Shown here: piece by piece, positions 6,771 through 12,495 of the stretch
Numbering within the stretch: the stretch's first letter is position 1
How the letters are laid out: each line of letters starts with the position of its first letter
Assembly (NCBI GenBank): GCA_044868295.1
Contig: JBIOWF010000263.1
Location: 1-24,017 of the forward strand
Direction: 5' to 3'
DNA: 24,017 nt
Source: JBIOWF01 sp044868295
GTDB taxonomy: Bacteria > Actinomycetota > Actinomycetes > Streptosporangiales > Streptosporangiaceae
The notes under the pieces: generated by a model
The model's database searches: none
What the model was told of the DNA's origin: nothing
What the model saw: the letters and a program-made list of their open reading frames with translations, nothing else
Made by a program: the position numbers and the translations under genes

Positions 6771-7226
6771 ATGCTGGGCGCCATGCATCTCGCCCAGCTG
6801 AACGTCGGTCATCTTGTCGGCGCTATCGACGGCCCCGAGTTGGCCGACTTCGTCGCCGGCCTGGAGCCGATGAACGCCCTCGCCGATGCCGCGCCCGGAT
6901 TCGTGTGGCGGCTCAAGGGTGGAGAGAAGCCGGCGGACACCGTCCAGCACGCCTACGGTGACCACCTGCTGATCAACTTCTCCGTGTGGGAGTCACGGGA
7001 GGCGCTCTGGAACTACGTCTACCGGAGCGCGCACCTGGGCTACCTGCAGCGCCGCCGCGAGTGGTTCCAGCGGGTGGCCGTGCCGTACTCGGTGATGTGG
7101 TGGATCCCCGTCGACCACACCCCCGGACTCGACGAGGGGATGGCCCGGCTGGAGTCGCTGCGGGCCGACGGCCCGAGCCCCCGGGCCTTCACCTTCAAGG
7201 ACTTCCACGAGCCCGTCGGCGCGTGA
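6771..7226 (+). CDS. DUF3291 domain protein
   Basis: A 151-residue small cytoplasmic protein with the DUF3291 layout: HLAQLNVGHLVGAIDGPELA, then FVAGLEPMNALADAAPGFVWRL, then FSVWESREALWNYVYRSAHL and WFQR...YSVMWWIPVDHTP. The family has a ferredoxin-like dimeric alpha-beta barrel fold similar to antibiotic-biosynthesis monooxygenase and EthD proteins. Its substrate is unknown. The start ATG 6771 has GAGGAGA (6754-6760) 10 nt upstream; ATG 6783, where many homologues begin (MHLAQ), is an alternative. It is co-transcribed with the cysteine-rich regulator, which suggests its expression is controlled by the signal that regulator senses. A haem or redox role is only a guess. Confidence 0.8.
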   Translation: MLGAMHLAQLNVGHLVGAIDGPELADFVAGLEPMNALADAAPGFVWRLKGGEKPADTVQHAYGDHLLINFSVWESREALWNYVYRSAHLGYLQRRREWFQRVAVPYSVMWWIPVDHTPGLDEGMARLESLRADGPSPRAFTFKDFHEPVGA

Positions 7227-7334
7227 CGAGTCGACCGTCCAGCCGGCGACGCCGACCGAGCGGGCCGCCCGCACCTCGATGAGCGGGAACGGTCCATCCC
7301 GAATCGCTTTCACCTTTGACTGGGAGACAACAGG

Positions 7335-7509
7335 ATGACAGTCATCTCTTCCGGAAGCGCCGGCACCGACGACACCTTGGTGAAGGCGGCCCAGGTCCTG
7401 CGCACGCTCGCGTTCGACGAGGAACTCAAGTGGCGGGTGCCCGCGGACCCGGTGCTGGGGCGAGCACCCCCAGCGCCTGTTTCAGGCACTGGTCGACGCC
7501 GCCTCCTGA
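7335..7509 (+). pseudogene. Small (57-residue) unknown gene with a single-base frameshift in a G run
   Basis: ATG 7335 follows a plausible Shine-Dalgarno (GGGAG at 7322-7326) and encodes MTVISSGSAGTDDTLVKAAQ, then VLRTLAFDEELKWRVPADPV. At the GGGG run (7457-7460) the frame breaks. Removing one G restores LGEHPQRLFQALVDAAS and an immediate stop at 7507-7509, giving a compact 57-residue protein. Without the correction the frame runs on for hundreds of codons antisense to the neighbouring DUF3866 gene with atypical composition. I do not recognise the family. It could be a true frameshift, a sequencing error in the homopolymer, or a recoding site. It lies about 70 bp from the convergent DUF3866 stop. 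Confidence 0.45.
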
Positions 7510-7580
7510 AGGACGGTCCGGGAGGTCGACTCACTCGCCGTCCATCTGTACCGGACTGCCCGCGCGTGCCGAGACCCGGC

Positions 7581-8663
7581 CTATTTGCGCAGCAGCGCGG
7601 CGGTGTGCCGCCCCGCCGCCGCGGACGCCAGGAAGCACGCCAGGTCCTCGTCCAGGCCGCGGCCCATGGTGGAGAGCCTCACCGGCGAGTTCCGCAGCGC
7701 TTCGAGCAGCCCGGCCACGGACACCCCGACCAGCTCGTGCCGTACGGCCAGGGCACGCGCCTGCTCCCGCACCCGCCGCCCGAAGTCGCCGGGCAGCTCC
7801 GGCACCACCACCTGGGCGGGAGCGAGCGCGACCCGCCCGTAGGCCGTAAGGGAGTGGTGGGACACCCCGACGTGCCGCTCCCGCAGGTCGCCCTCACTGA
7901 CCCGCAGCGCCGCGACGGGCCGCCCGTTCAGCACCGCCGCCGCGTTCACGGCCTCTCCCGCCGAGACGCCGGAGAAGCCCCACCGGGTGCCCGTCCCGAG
8001 ATTGCCGGGCCCCTGAGTGACGATCGCCACGTCGGCGTGGAGCACGTGGCGCGCGGCCAGCAGCCCGGTGTGGAGGGTGACCGCCTCGACGTCACCGCCG
8101 AACGCCTGCCCCACCGTGACCACCCCGCACAGCCAGCCCGCCTCCCTCAGCCGGGCCGACGACATGGAGAACCACGAGGGCAGCGCCCCGCCGTCCGGCA
8201 TCACATAGGCGACCCGTACGCCACCGAGACCGTGCTCGTAGAGGCCGCAGAGGATCGCGGGGAGCGCCGAGTGCAGGTCGGCGATCACGACGGGCATGCC
8301 GTCGACCGAGTCCGCGTCCTTGAGGAGTGAATGGTGCGGGGAATCCTGCTCGTCCGCGCCGAGCACGGTGACCTGCAGCGGCGTGTACCGGGCCTTCACC
8401 AAGTGGCCGGGACCGGAGGGATCTTGCGGCAATCGGTCCGGAATGGCCACCACCATGGCGTAACCTCCCGTACCGAGGCCCATCGCGAGCGCGGTCGTGT
8501 TCAGCAGGACCGTGTCGCCGGCCTCGGGACGTCCCACGAGCGGAGGGTAGGCCAGCGCCCGGCATGTGCCGCCTTCCGGGTCGTCCAGCTCCACGTCCAG
8601 TTCGAGTGCCCCCGGCCACTCGCGCCGGACCCTGCTCACTGTGCCCTTTCGCCATCTGATCAC
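7581..8663 (-). CDS. DUF3866 family protein
   Basis: A 360-residue protein of unknown function, recognised as the DUF3866 family by overall pattern: N-terminal VIRWRKGTVSRVRREWPGAL, LAYPPLVGRPEAGDTVLLNT, TGGYAMVVAIP, then HSLLKDADSVDGMPVVIADL, VTQGPGNLGTGTRWGFSGVS and LRERHVGVSHHSLTAYGRV. The small Gly-rich motifs suggest a soluble alpha/beta enzyme, but no reaction is known to me. I prefer GTG 8663 (VIRWRKG) over GTG 8684. TACCCT (8676-8671, minus strand) lies 7 nt upstream of 8663, matching the leaderless layout seen elsewhere, whereas 8684 has no Shine-Dalgarno. It is divergent from pafB across 65 bp. A DUF3866 gene beside pafBC fits the synteny I recall from other actinobacteria. Confidence 0.8.
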   Translation of the reverse strand: MIRWRKGTVSRVRREWPGALELDVELDDPEGGTCRALAYPPLVGRPEAGDTVLLNTTALAMGLGTGGYAMVVAIPDRLPQDPSGPGHLVKARYTPLQVTVLGADEQDSPHHSLLKDADSVDGMPVVIADLHSALPAILCGLYEHGLGGVRVAYVMPDGGALPSWFSMSSARLREAGWLCGVVTVGQAFGGDVEAVTLHTGLLAARHVLHADVAIVTQGPGNLGTGTRWGFSGVSAGEAVNAAAVLNGRPVAALRVSEGDLRERHVGVSHHSLTAYGRVALAPAQVVVPELPGDFGRRVREQARALAVRHELVGVSVAGLLEALRNSPVRLSTMGRGLDEDLACFLASAAAGRHTAALLRK

Positions 8664-8670
8664 GTCGCAA

Positions 8671-8676
8671 AGGGTA
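8671..8676 (-). promoter_or_regulatory. Putative -10 element for leaderless DUF3866 gene (TACCCT)
   Basis: On the minus strand TACCCT is followed by 7 nt (TTGCGAC) and GTG at 8663. On the plus strand the overlapping TAGCGT (8675-8680) could be the -10 for pafB, so both divergent promoters may share this spot. Confidence 0.4.
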
Positions 8677-8728
8677 GCGTTCACCTGGGGAGCGGCGGAC
8701 TCGACCAGAAAGGATGGAGGGCGGGCCG

Positions 8729-9709
8729 ATGTCGCGGCGCAAGACCGAGCGGTTGCTGAATCTGGTGATCTGCCTGCTCGCGACTCACCGGCCGTTGAGC
8801 GCAGAGCAGATCAGGCACGCCGTCCCGGGATACGACCCGGAGAACGACGAGGCCTTCCAGCGCATGTTCGAGCGCGACAAGAACGAGTTGCGTGAGATCG
8901 GCATCCCCGTCGAGGTCCACAAGGACCCCTGGGAGGAAGATCCGGGCTACCGGATCGTACGGCAGGCCTACGAGCTGCCCGAGATCACCCTCGAACCCGA
9001 CGAGGCGGCCGTCATCGGCCTGGCCGCGCAGGTCTGGCAGCGCGCCAGCCTCGCCGAGGCGGCCGGCGGCGCCCTGCTCAAGCTCCAGGCCGGAGGAGTG
9101 CGGACCGACCAGGTCGAGAGCACGCTCGAACTGCGCGTCGACACCCGCGACCCGGCGTTTCCCGCGCTGTGGGAGGCCGTCACCCACCGGCGCGCCGTCA
9201 GGTTCGGCTACCGGTCGGCCGCCGGCGAGTCGGTGCTCACCCGCGTCGTCGAGCCGTGGGGCGTGGTCAGCCGCCGCGGCCGGTGGTACGTCGTGGGTCA
9301 CGACCGCGACCGCGGCGCCTCCCGGGTGTTCCGGCTGAGCCGGATCGTCGGCGACGTCACGACGGTCGGCAGGCCGGGCACGGTCACCGTGCCCGAGGGC
9401 GTCGACCTGCGGGCCATGGTCGCCTACGGCGGCGAGGAGCAGGGGCCCGAGCGGACCGCCCTGCTGAAGGTACGGCAGGGCACCTGCCAGGGCCTGCGGC
9501 ACCTCGCGCGGGCCATACGATCCGGCGTCGGGTCCGGCGTCGAGTCCGGTGACGGCTCCGGCGCCGTCTGGGACGAGGTCGAGGTGCTCTTCACCGATCC
9601 CGAGCGGCTGGCCGGATGGATCGCCAGCCTCGGGTCCGACGCCAAGATCGTGGATCCGCCGGACGCGCGCGAGGCCGTGATCCGACGTCTGAAGGGCGCG
9701 CTGCAATGA
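8729..9709 (+). CDS. pafB: WYL-domain transcriptional regulator PafB
   Basis: A 326-residue subunit of the PafBC activator, which in mycobacteria turns on the LexA/RecA-independent DNA-damage regulon. An N-terminal winged HTH (MSRRKTERLLNLVICLLATH ... LSAEQIRHAV) is followed by a central helical region and a WYL domain. The latter contains RFGYRSAAGE, VVEPWGVVSRRGRWYVVGHD and RVFRLSRIVGDV. A C-terminal WCX extension contains DEVEVLFTDPERLAGWIASLG. Residues 265-280 are a Gly/Ser-rich insertion made of four SGxx units. I chose ATG 8729 (GGAGGG 7 nt upstream) over ATG 8714, which has no such site. The stop overlaps the pafC start (ATGA), implying translational coupling. The family binds nucleic-acid-derived ligands through WYL; this is knowledge of the family, not seen here. 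Confidence 0.92.
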   Translation: MSRRKTERLLNLVICLLATHRPLSAEQIRHAVPGYDPENDEAFQRMFERDKNELREIGIPVEVHKDPWEEDPGYRIVRQAYELPEITLEPDEAAVIGLAAQVWQRASLAEAAGGALLKLQAGGVRTDQVESTLELRVDTRDPAFPALWEAVTHRRAVRFGYRSAAGESVLTRVVEPWGVVSRRGRWYVVGHDRDRGASRVFRLSRIVGDVTTVGRPGTVTVPEGVDLRAMVAYGGEEQGPERTALLKVRQGTCQGLRHLARAIRSGVGSGVESGDGSGAVWDEVEVLFTDPERLAGWIASLGSDAKIVDPPDAREAVIRRLKGALQ

Positions 9710-10659
9710 GCTCAGATCGGCTGCCCCGGCTCCTGGCGCTGGTGCCGTACCTGATGTCACACCCCGGCGCGCAGGTCCCCGAGGTCGCGCGGCTCTTCGG
9801 GCTGTCGGAGAAGCAGCTCATCGACGACCTCCAGCTCGTCTGGATGTGCGGCCTGCCGGGGCACACGCCCGGCGACCTGATCGACGTCTCGTGGGACGGC
9901 GGTGAGATCACGATCGACAACGCCGACACGATCGCCCGGCCGTTGAAACTCGGGGTGGACGAGGCGAGTGCGCTGCTCGTGGCCCTGCGCATGCTCGGCG
10001 AGCTGCCCGAGTTCAAGGACCGCGACGTGCTCGGCAGGGTGATCGCCAAGCTGGAGCGGGCGGCCGGTGAGGGCGCCGCGACCGTGAGCAGCCAGGTCCA
10101 GGTCGAGATCGGCGCGGCGCCGGACGCGCACGCCGTGATCGCCGACGCGGCGCGCCGGGGCAGACGGCTCTCGCTGCGCTACTACGTTCCCGGCCGCGAC
10201 GAGATCACCCCGCGAGAGGTGGACCCGCTCCGGGTGGTGCTGGTGGACGGGTGGCACTACCTGGAGGGATGGTGCTACCGGGCCGAGGCGATGCGCATGT
10301 TCCGCATCGACCGGATCATCGAGGTGGAGGTCCTGGACGTCGCGGCCGATCCCCCGGAGGAGGCCGAGCCGATGGACGTCACCGGCGGCGTGTTCCGGCC
10401 TTCCGACAGCGACGAGCTGGTCGAGCTGGAGCTGACCCCCGCCGGTCGCTGGGTCTCCGAGTACTACCCCTGCGAGGAGGTGACCGAGCTCGGCGAGGGC
10501 CGGCTGCGGGTCACCCTCCGGGCCCGGGACCAGTCCTGGCTCGTACGGCTGGCGCTCCGGCTGGGCGACAGCGGCCGGGTGGTCTCACCCGCGTCCCTGA
10601 CCGAGTGGGTGCTGGAGAGGGCCCAGGAGGCCCTGGCCAACTACGAGTCCGCCGGCTGA
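9706..10659 (+). CDS. pafC: WYL-domain transcriptional regulator PafC
   Basis: This 317-residue partner of PafB forms the heteromeric DNA-damage activator PafBC. The N-terminal HTH (MSSDRLPRLLALVPYLMSHP ... EVARLFGLSEKQLIDDLQLV) is followed by a WYL domain. The latter contains LSLRYYVPGRDEITPREVDP, VLVDGWHYLEGWCYRAEAMR and MFRIDRIIEVEVL. The C-terminal WCX segment follows (LELTPAGRWVSEYYPCEEVT; VRLALRLGDSGRVVSP). The ATG at 9706 overlaps the pafB TGA as ATGA, so translation is coupled and subunit stoichiometry is likely controlled that way. Despite the name and synteny, the pair has no demonstrated enzymatic role in pupylation. It is followed by a short repeat-bearing spacer and an independent leaderless gene. 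Confidence 0.92.
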   Translation: MSSDRLPRLLALVPYLMSHPGAQVPEVARLFGLSEKQLIDDLQLVWMCGLPGHTPGDLIDVSWDGGEITIDNADTIARPLKLGVDEASALLVALRMLGELPEFKDRDVLGRVIAKLERAAGEGAATVSSQVQVEIGAAPDAHAVIADAARRGRRLSLRYYVPGRDEITPREVDPLRVVLVDGWHYLEGWCYRAEAMRMFRIDRIIEVEVLDVAADPPEEAEPMDVTGGVFRPSDSDELVELELTPAGRWVSEYYPCEEVTELGEGRLRVTLRARDQSWLVRLALRLGDSGRVVSPASLTEWVLERAQEALANYESAG

Positions 10660-10678
10660 TTCCGGTTCTCGTCCGGGC

Positions 10679-10730
10679 TCTCGGTCGTGTGCCGAGTCTG
10701 GTTCTCGGTCCATGTGCCGGGTCCCTGTTC
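10679..10730 (+). repeat. Imperfect tandem repeat, two units of about 27 bp
   Basis: Unit 1 starts TCTCGGTCGTGTGCCGAGTC (10679) and unit 2 starts TCTCGGTCCATGTGCCGGGT (10703). Both contain TGTGCCG followed by a GTTC end. It lies between pafC and the next small gene. Function unknown; it may only be a local duplication. Confidence 0.4.
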
Positions 10731-10763
10731 CGAGGAGGCGGCGCGCAGCGCTCCTTCCGCCAC

Positions 10764-10769
10764 TACGCT
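10764..10769 (+). promoter_or_regulatory. Putative -10 element for the leaderless 62-residue membrane protein (TACGCT)
   Basis: TACGCT is followed by exactly 6 nt (TGCCGC) and ATG 10776. No Shine-Dalgarno is present. Confidence 0.55.
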
Positions 10770-10775
10770 TGCCGC

Positions 10776-10964
10776 ATGACGTGGATCTTCGCTGCCGTCG
10801 CCCTGGCCACCGCGGGCCTCGTCGTCCTCGGCGTTCTCACGGTCCGGGTGTTCATGGCCGCACGCGTCCTCGGCCGGGAAATCGGCCGGACCAGCCAGAA
10901 GATCGGCTCCGCACGAGATGAACTCGGCGTGGAGCTGAGCGCAATTCGTCCGCCTCAAGGGTGA
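10776..10964 (+). CDS. Small single-span membrane protein upstream of tatA
   Basis: A 62-residue protein with one N-terminal transmembrane helix (MTWIFAAVALATAGLVVLGV, continuing LTVRVFMAA). A basic, amphipathic cytoplasmic tail follows (RVLGREIGRTSQKIGSARDE). Small proteins of this architecture are found just before tatA in other actinobacteria. Its layout, a TM helix plus amphipathic tail, superficially resembles TatA/TatE-like proteins, but it lacks the Phe-Gly hinge, so I do not call it a Tat subunit. ATG 10776 is supported by a TACGCT -10 hexamer 6 nt upstream, giving a leaderless transcript. The frame has no other credible start. Confidence 0.7.
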   Translation: MTWIFAAVALATAGLVVLGVLTVRVFMAARVLGREIGRTSQKIGSARDELGVELSAIRPPQG

Positions 10965-10984
10965 AGAGCACTGCCTGAGCAGCG

Positions 10985-10990
10985 TACGAT
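10985..10990 (+). promoter_or_regulatory. Putative -10 element for tatA (TACGAT)
   Basis: TACGAT lies 20 bp after the stop of the small membrane gene and about 45 bp before the tatA start. It could give tatAC a promoter of its own with a leader of about 40 nt. No clear -35 was found. Confidence 0.35.
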
Positions 10991-11034
10991 CGGGGCTGAG
11001 GTTGCACGTCGCCCCGCAAGAAGGATGTCGTCAT

Positions 11035-11376
11035 ATGTTCTCGCAACTGGGTGTTCCCGAGCTGCTCATCATCGGAGCGGTCTTGATCTTCCTCTTCGGC
11101 GCGAAGAAGCTTCCCGACACCGCGAGAGCGCTGGGGCAGTCGCTGCGGATGTTCAAGAAGGAAACCGCCAAGATGAACGATGACGACGAGACCACCGTCG
11201 TCAAGGCGCAGGCCGAGCCGGTTCCGCCGCAGCCGATCACCGCGACCGCGACGCCGTCGGCTGAGGAGCAGATGCGCGCGCTGCAGGAGGAGAACCAGCG
11301 GCTGAAGGCGGCGGCCGAGCCCACCGTCAACGGTGTTCCGCTGTCGCAGGCGCAGAAGGACCAGCGGTCCAGCTGA
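11035..11376 (+). CDS. tatA: Sec-independent protein translocase subunit TatA
   Basis: This 113-residue pore-forming subunit of the twin-arginine translocase exports folded proteins across the cytoplasmic membrane. The N-terminal helix MFSQLGVPELLIIGAVLIFL ends at the FGAKKLPDTARALG hinge. An amphipathic helix (SLRMFKKETAKMNDD) and an unstructured acidic/Pro/Gln-rich tail with a short coiled-coil-like MRALQEENQRLKAA follow. Length and order match TatA rather than TatB. I chose ATG 11035 because AAGGA (11021-11025) lies 9 nt upstream and homologues start just before the helix. ATG 11002 would add an unrelated leader. tatC begins 37 bp downstream, in one operon. No TatB-like gene is in the window. 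Confidence 0.95.
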   Translation: MFSQLGVPELLIIGAVLIFLFGAKKLPDTARALGQSLRMFKKETAKMNDDDETTVVKAQAEPVPPQPITATATPSAEEQMRALQEENQRLKAAAEPTVNGVPLSQAQKDQRSS

Positions 11377-11413
11377 GCTCTTCGGCTTGCCTCTCCCTAT
11401 AAGGATCACCTAG

Positions 11414-12280
11414 ATGGCGCTGCTGAAACGGTCGAGCCGGCAGGCTCCCACTGACGATGACGGACGAATGTCCCTCATGGAGCACGTGCGGGAGCTGCGT
11501 AACCGGCTGGTCAAGATCATCCTTGCCATCATAGCGGGGACGATCATCGGTTTCGCCTTCTTCGACCCTATCTGGGACTTCATGACGGGACCGTTCTGCC
11601 GGCTTCCCGCGGCGTACAAACTCGACCATCAGCAGTGCACCCTGGTCGTGCACGGGGTCCTGGACGGATTCTTCATCAACCTCAAGGTCGCGGCGATGTT
11701 CGGGCTCGTCGTCACCTCACCTGTCTGGCTCTACCAGATCTGGGCCTTCGTGACGCCGGGCCTCTACCGGAACGAGAAGCGCTACTCCCTGGGCTTCCTC
11801 GGCATGGCGGTTCCGCTGTTCGCCGCGGGCGCCGCTCTGGCGTACCTCACGATGGACAAGGGCCTGGCGCTGCTGTTCTCCTTCGTCCCCGACAACGCCG
11901 TGCCGCTGCTGGACGTGGGCGATTACCTCTCGTTCCTGCTGCTGATGCTGGTCATCTTCGGGGTCTCGTTCCTCATGCCGCTGCTCATGGCGTTCCTCAA
12001 CGTCATCGGCGTGCTGAAGTACGCCACCGTGGCCAAGCACCAGCGCATGGTCGTCTTCCTGCTGTTCGTCTTCGCGGCGATCGCGACGCCGAGCCAGGAC
12101 CCCTTCACCATGCTGGCCCTCGCCCTGCCCATGGTCGGCCTGTTCTTCGTCGCCGAAGTTTTCATGTACTTCCACGACCGCAAGAGAGACGCCGCGGACG
12201 CGGCGCATGCGCTGGCCATCGAGGAAGAGCTCGACGGGCCGCGGTCCACGTCCCTGGACTCGCTGGATTCCCGGGACTGA
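11414..12280 (+). CDS. tatC: Sec-independent protein translocase subunit TatC
   Basis: A 288-residue polytopic membrane protein that recognises twin-arginine signal peptides. The cytoplasmic N-terminus contains MSLMEHVRELRNRLVK with the conserved Glu and Arg of the signal-binding site. Six transmembrane helices follow: about 36-52, 94-112, 128-148, 170-195, 210-222 and 228-246. Conserved signatures include FINLKVAAMFGLVVTSPVWL, YQIWAFVTPGLYRNEKR and AIATPSQDPFTMLALALPM. The charged C-terminal tail (HDRKRDAADAAHALAIEEEL) is cytoplasmic. AAGGA (11401-11405) provides the Shine-Dalgarno for ATG 11414. It is in the tatAC operon. The length is slightly above that of E. coli TatC because of the tails. 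Confidence 0.96.
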   Translation: MALLKRSSRQAPTDDDGRMSLMEHVRELRNRLVKIILAIIAGTIIGFAFFDPIWDFMTGPFCRLPAAYKLDHQQCTLVVHGVLDGFFINLKVAAMFGLVVTSPVWLYQIWAFVTPGLYRNEKRYSLGFLGMAVPLFAAGAALAYLTMDKGLALLFSFVPDNAVPLLDVGDYLSFLLLMLVIFGVSFLMPLLMAFLNVIGVLKYATVAKHQRMVVFLLFVFAAIATPSQDPFTMLALALPMVGLFFVAEVFMYFHDRKRDAADAAHALAIEEELDGPRSTSLDSLDSRD

Positions 12281-12495
12281 CCCGGGCCGGCGCGGCGGCG
12301 GCCGTCCGGCGAATGCTCAGCGTGACCCGCGATGTCGCGGACGTGATCGCCTGCGCGGCCGGAGAGCGAATCGGCCCGGCTCCGGTGGCAGGCGCTGTCG
12401 AACCGGCGCGCCGTACGTGCGGACACCCTGAATCTACTTTGTAAAGGTCTGCGCTGAGGGACCGTCCGGAATCCGGTTATCGGTAGGGTTGACCC
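12281..12495. other. tatC-helicase intergenic region
   Basis: 215 bp with no credible gene. It contains a short CCGCGA/TCGCGG hairpin near 12328-12341 and, at the right end, the helicase -10 hexamer. Diacylglycerol-kinase-like genes sometimes lie here in relatives, but none is present. Confidence 0.5.
12484..12489 (+). promoter_or_regulatory. Putative -10 element for the leaderless helicase gene (TAGGGT)
   Basis: TAGGGT plus exactly 6 nt (TGACCC) leads to ATG 12496. No Shine-Dalgarno is present. Confidence 0.55.

Noticed and set aside
7335..8330. A 331-codon plus-strand frame continuing the small gene
   Set aside because: Beyond the G run it is antisense to DUF3866. The natural stop of the repaired frame lies at 7509.
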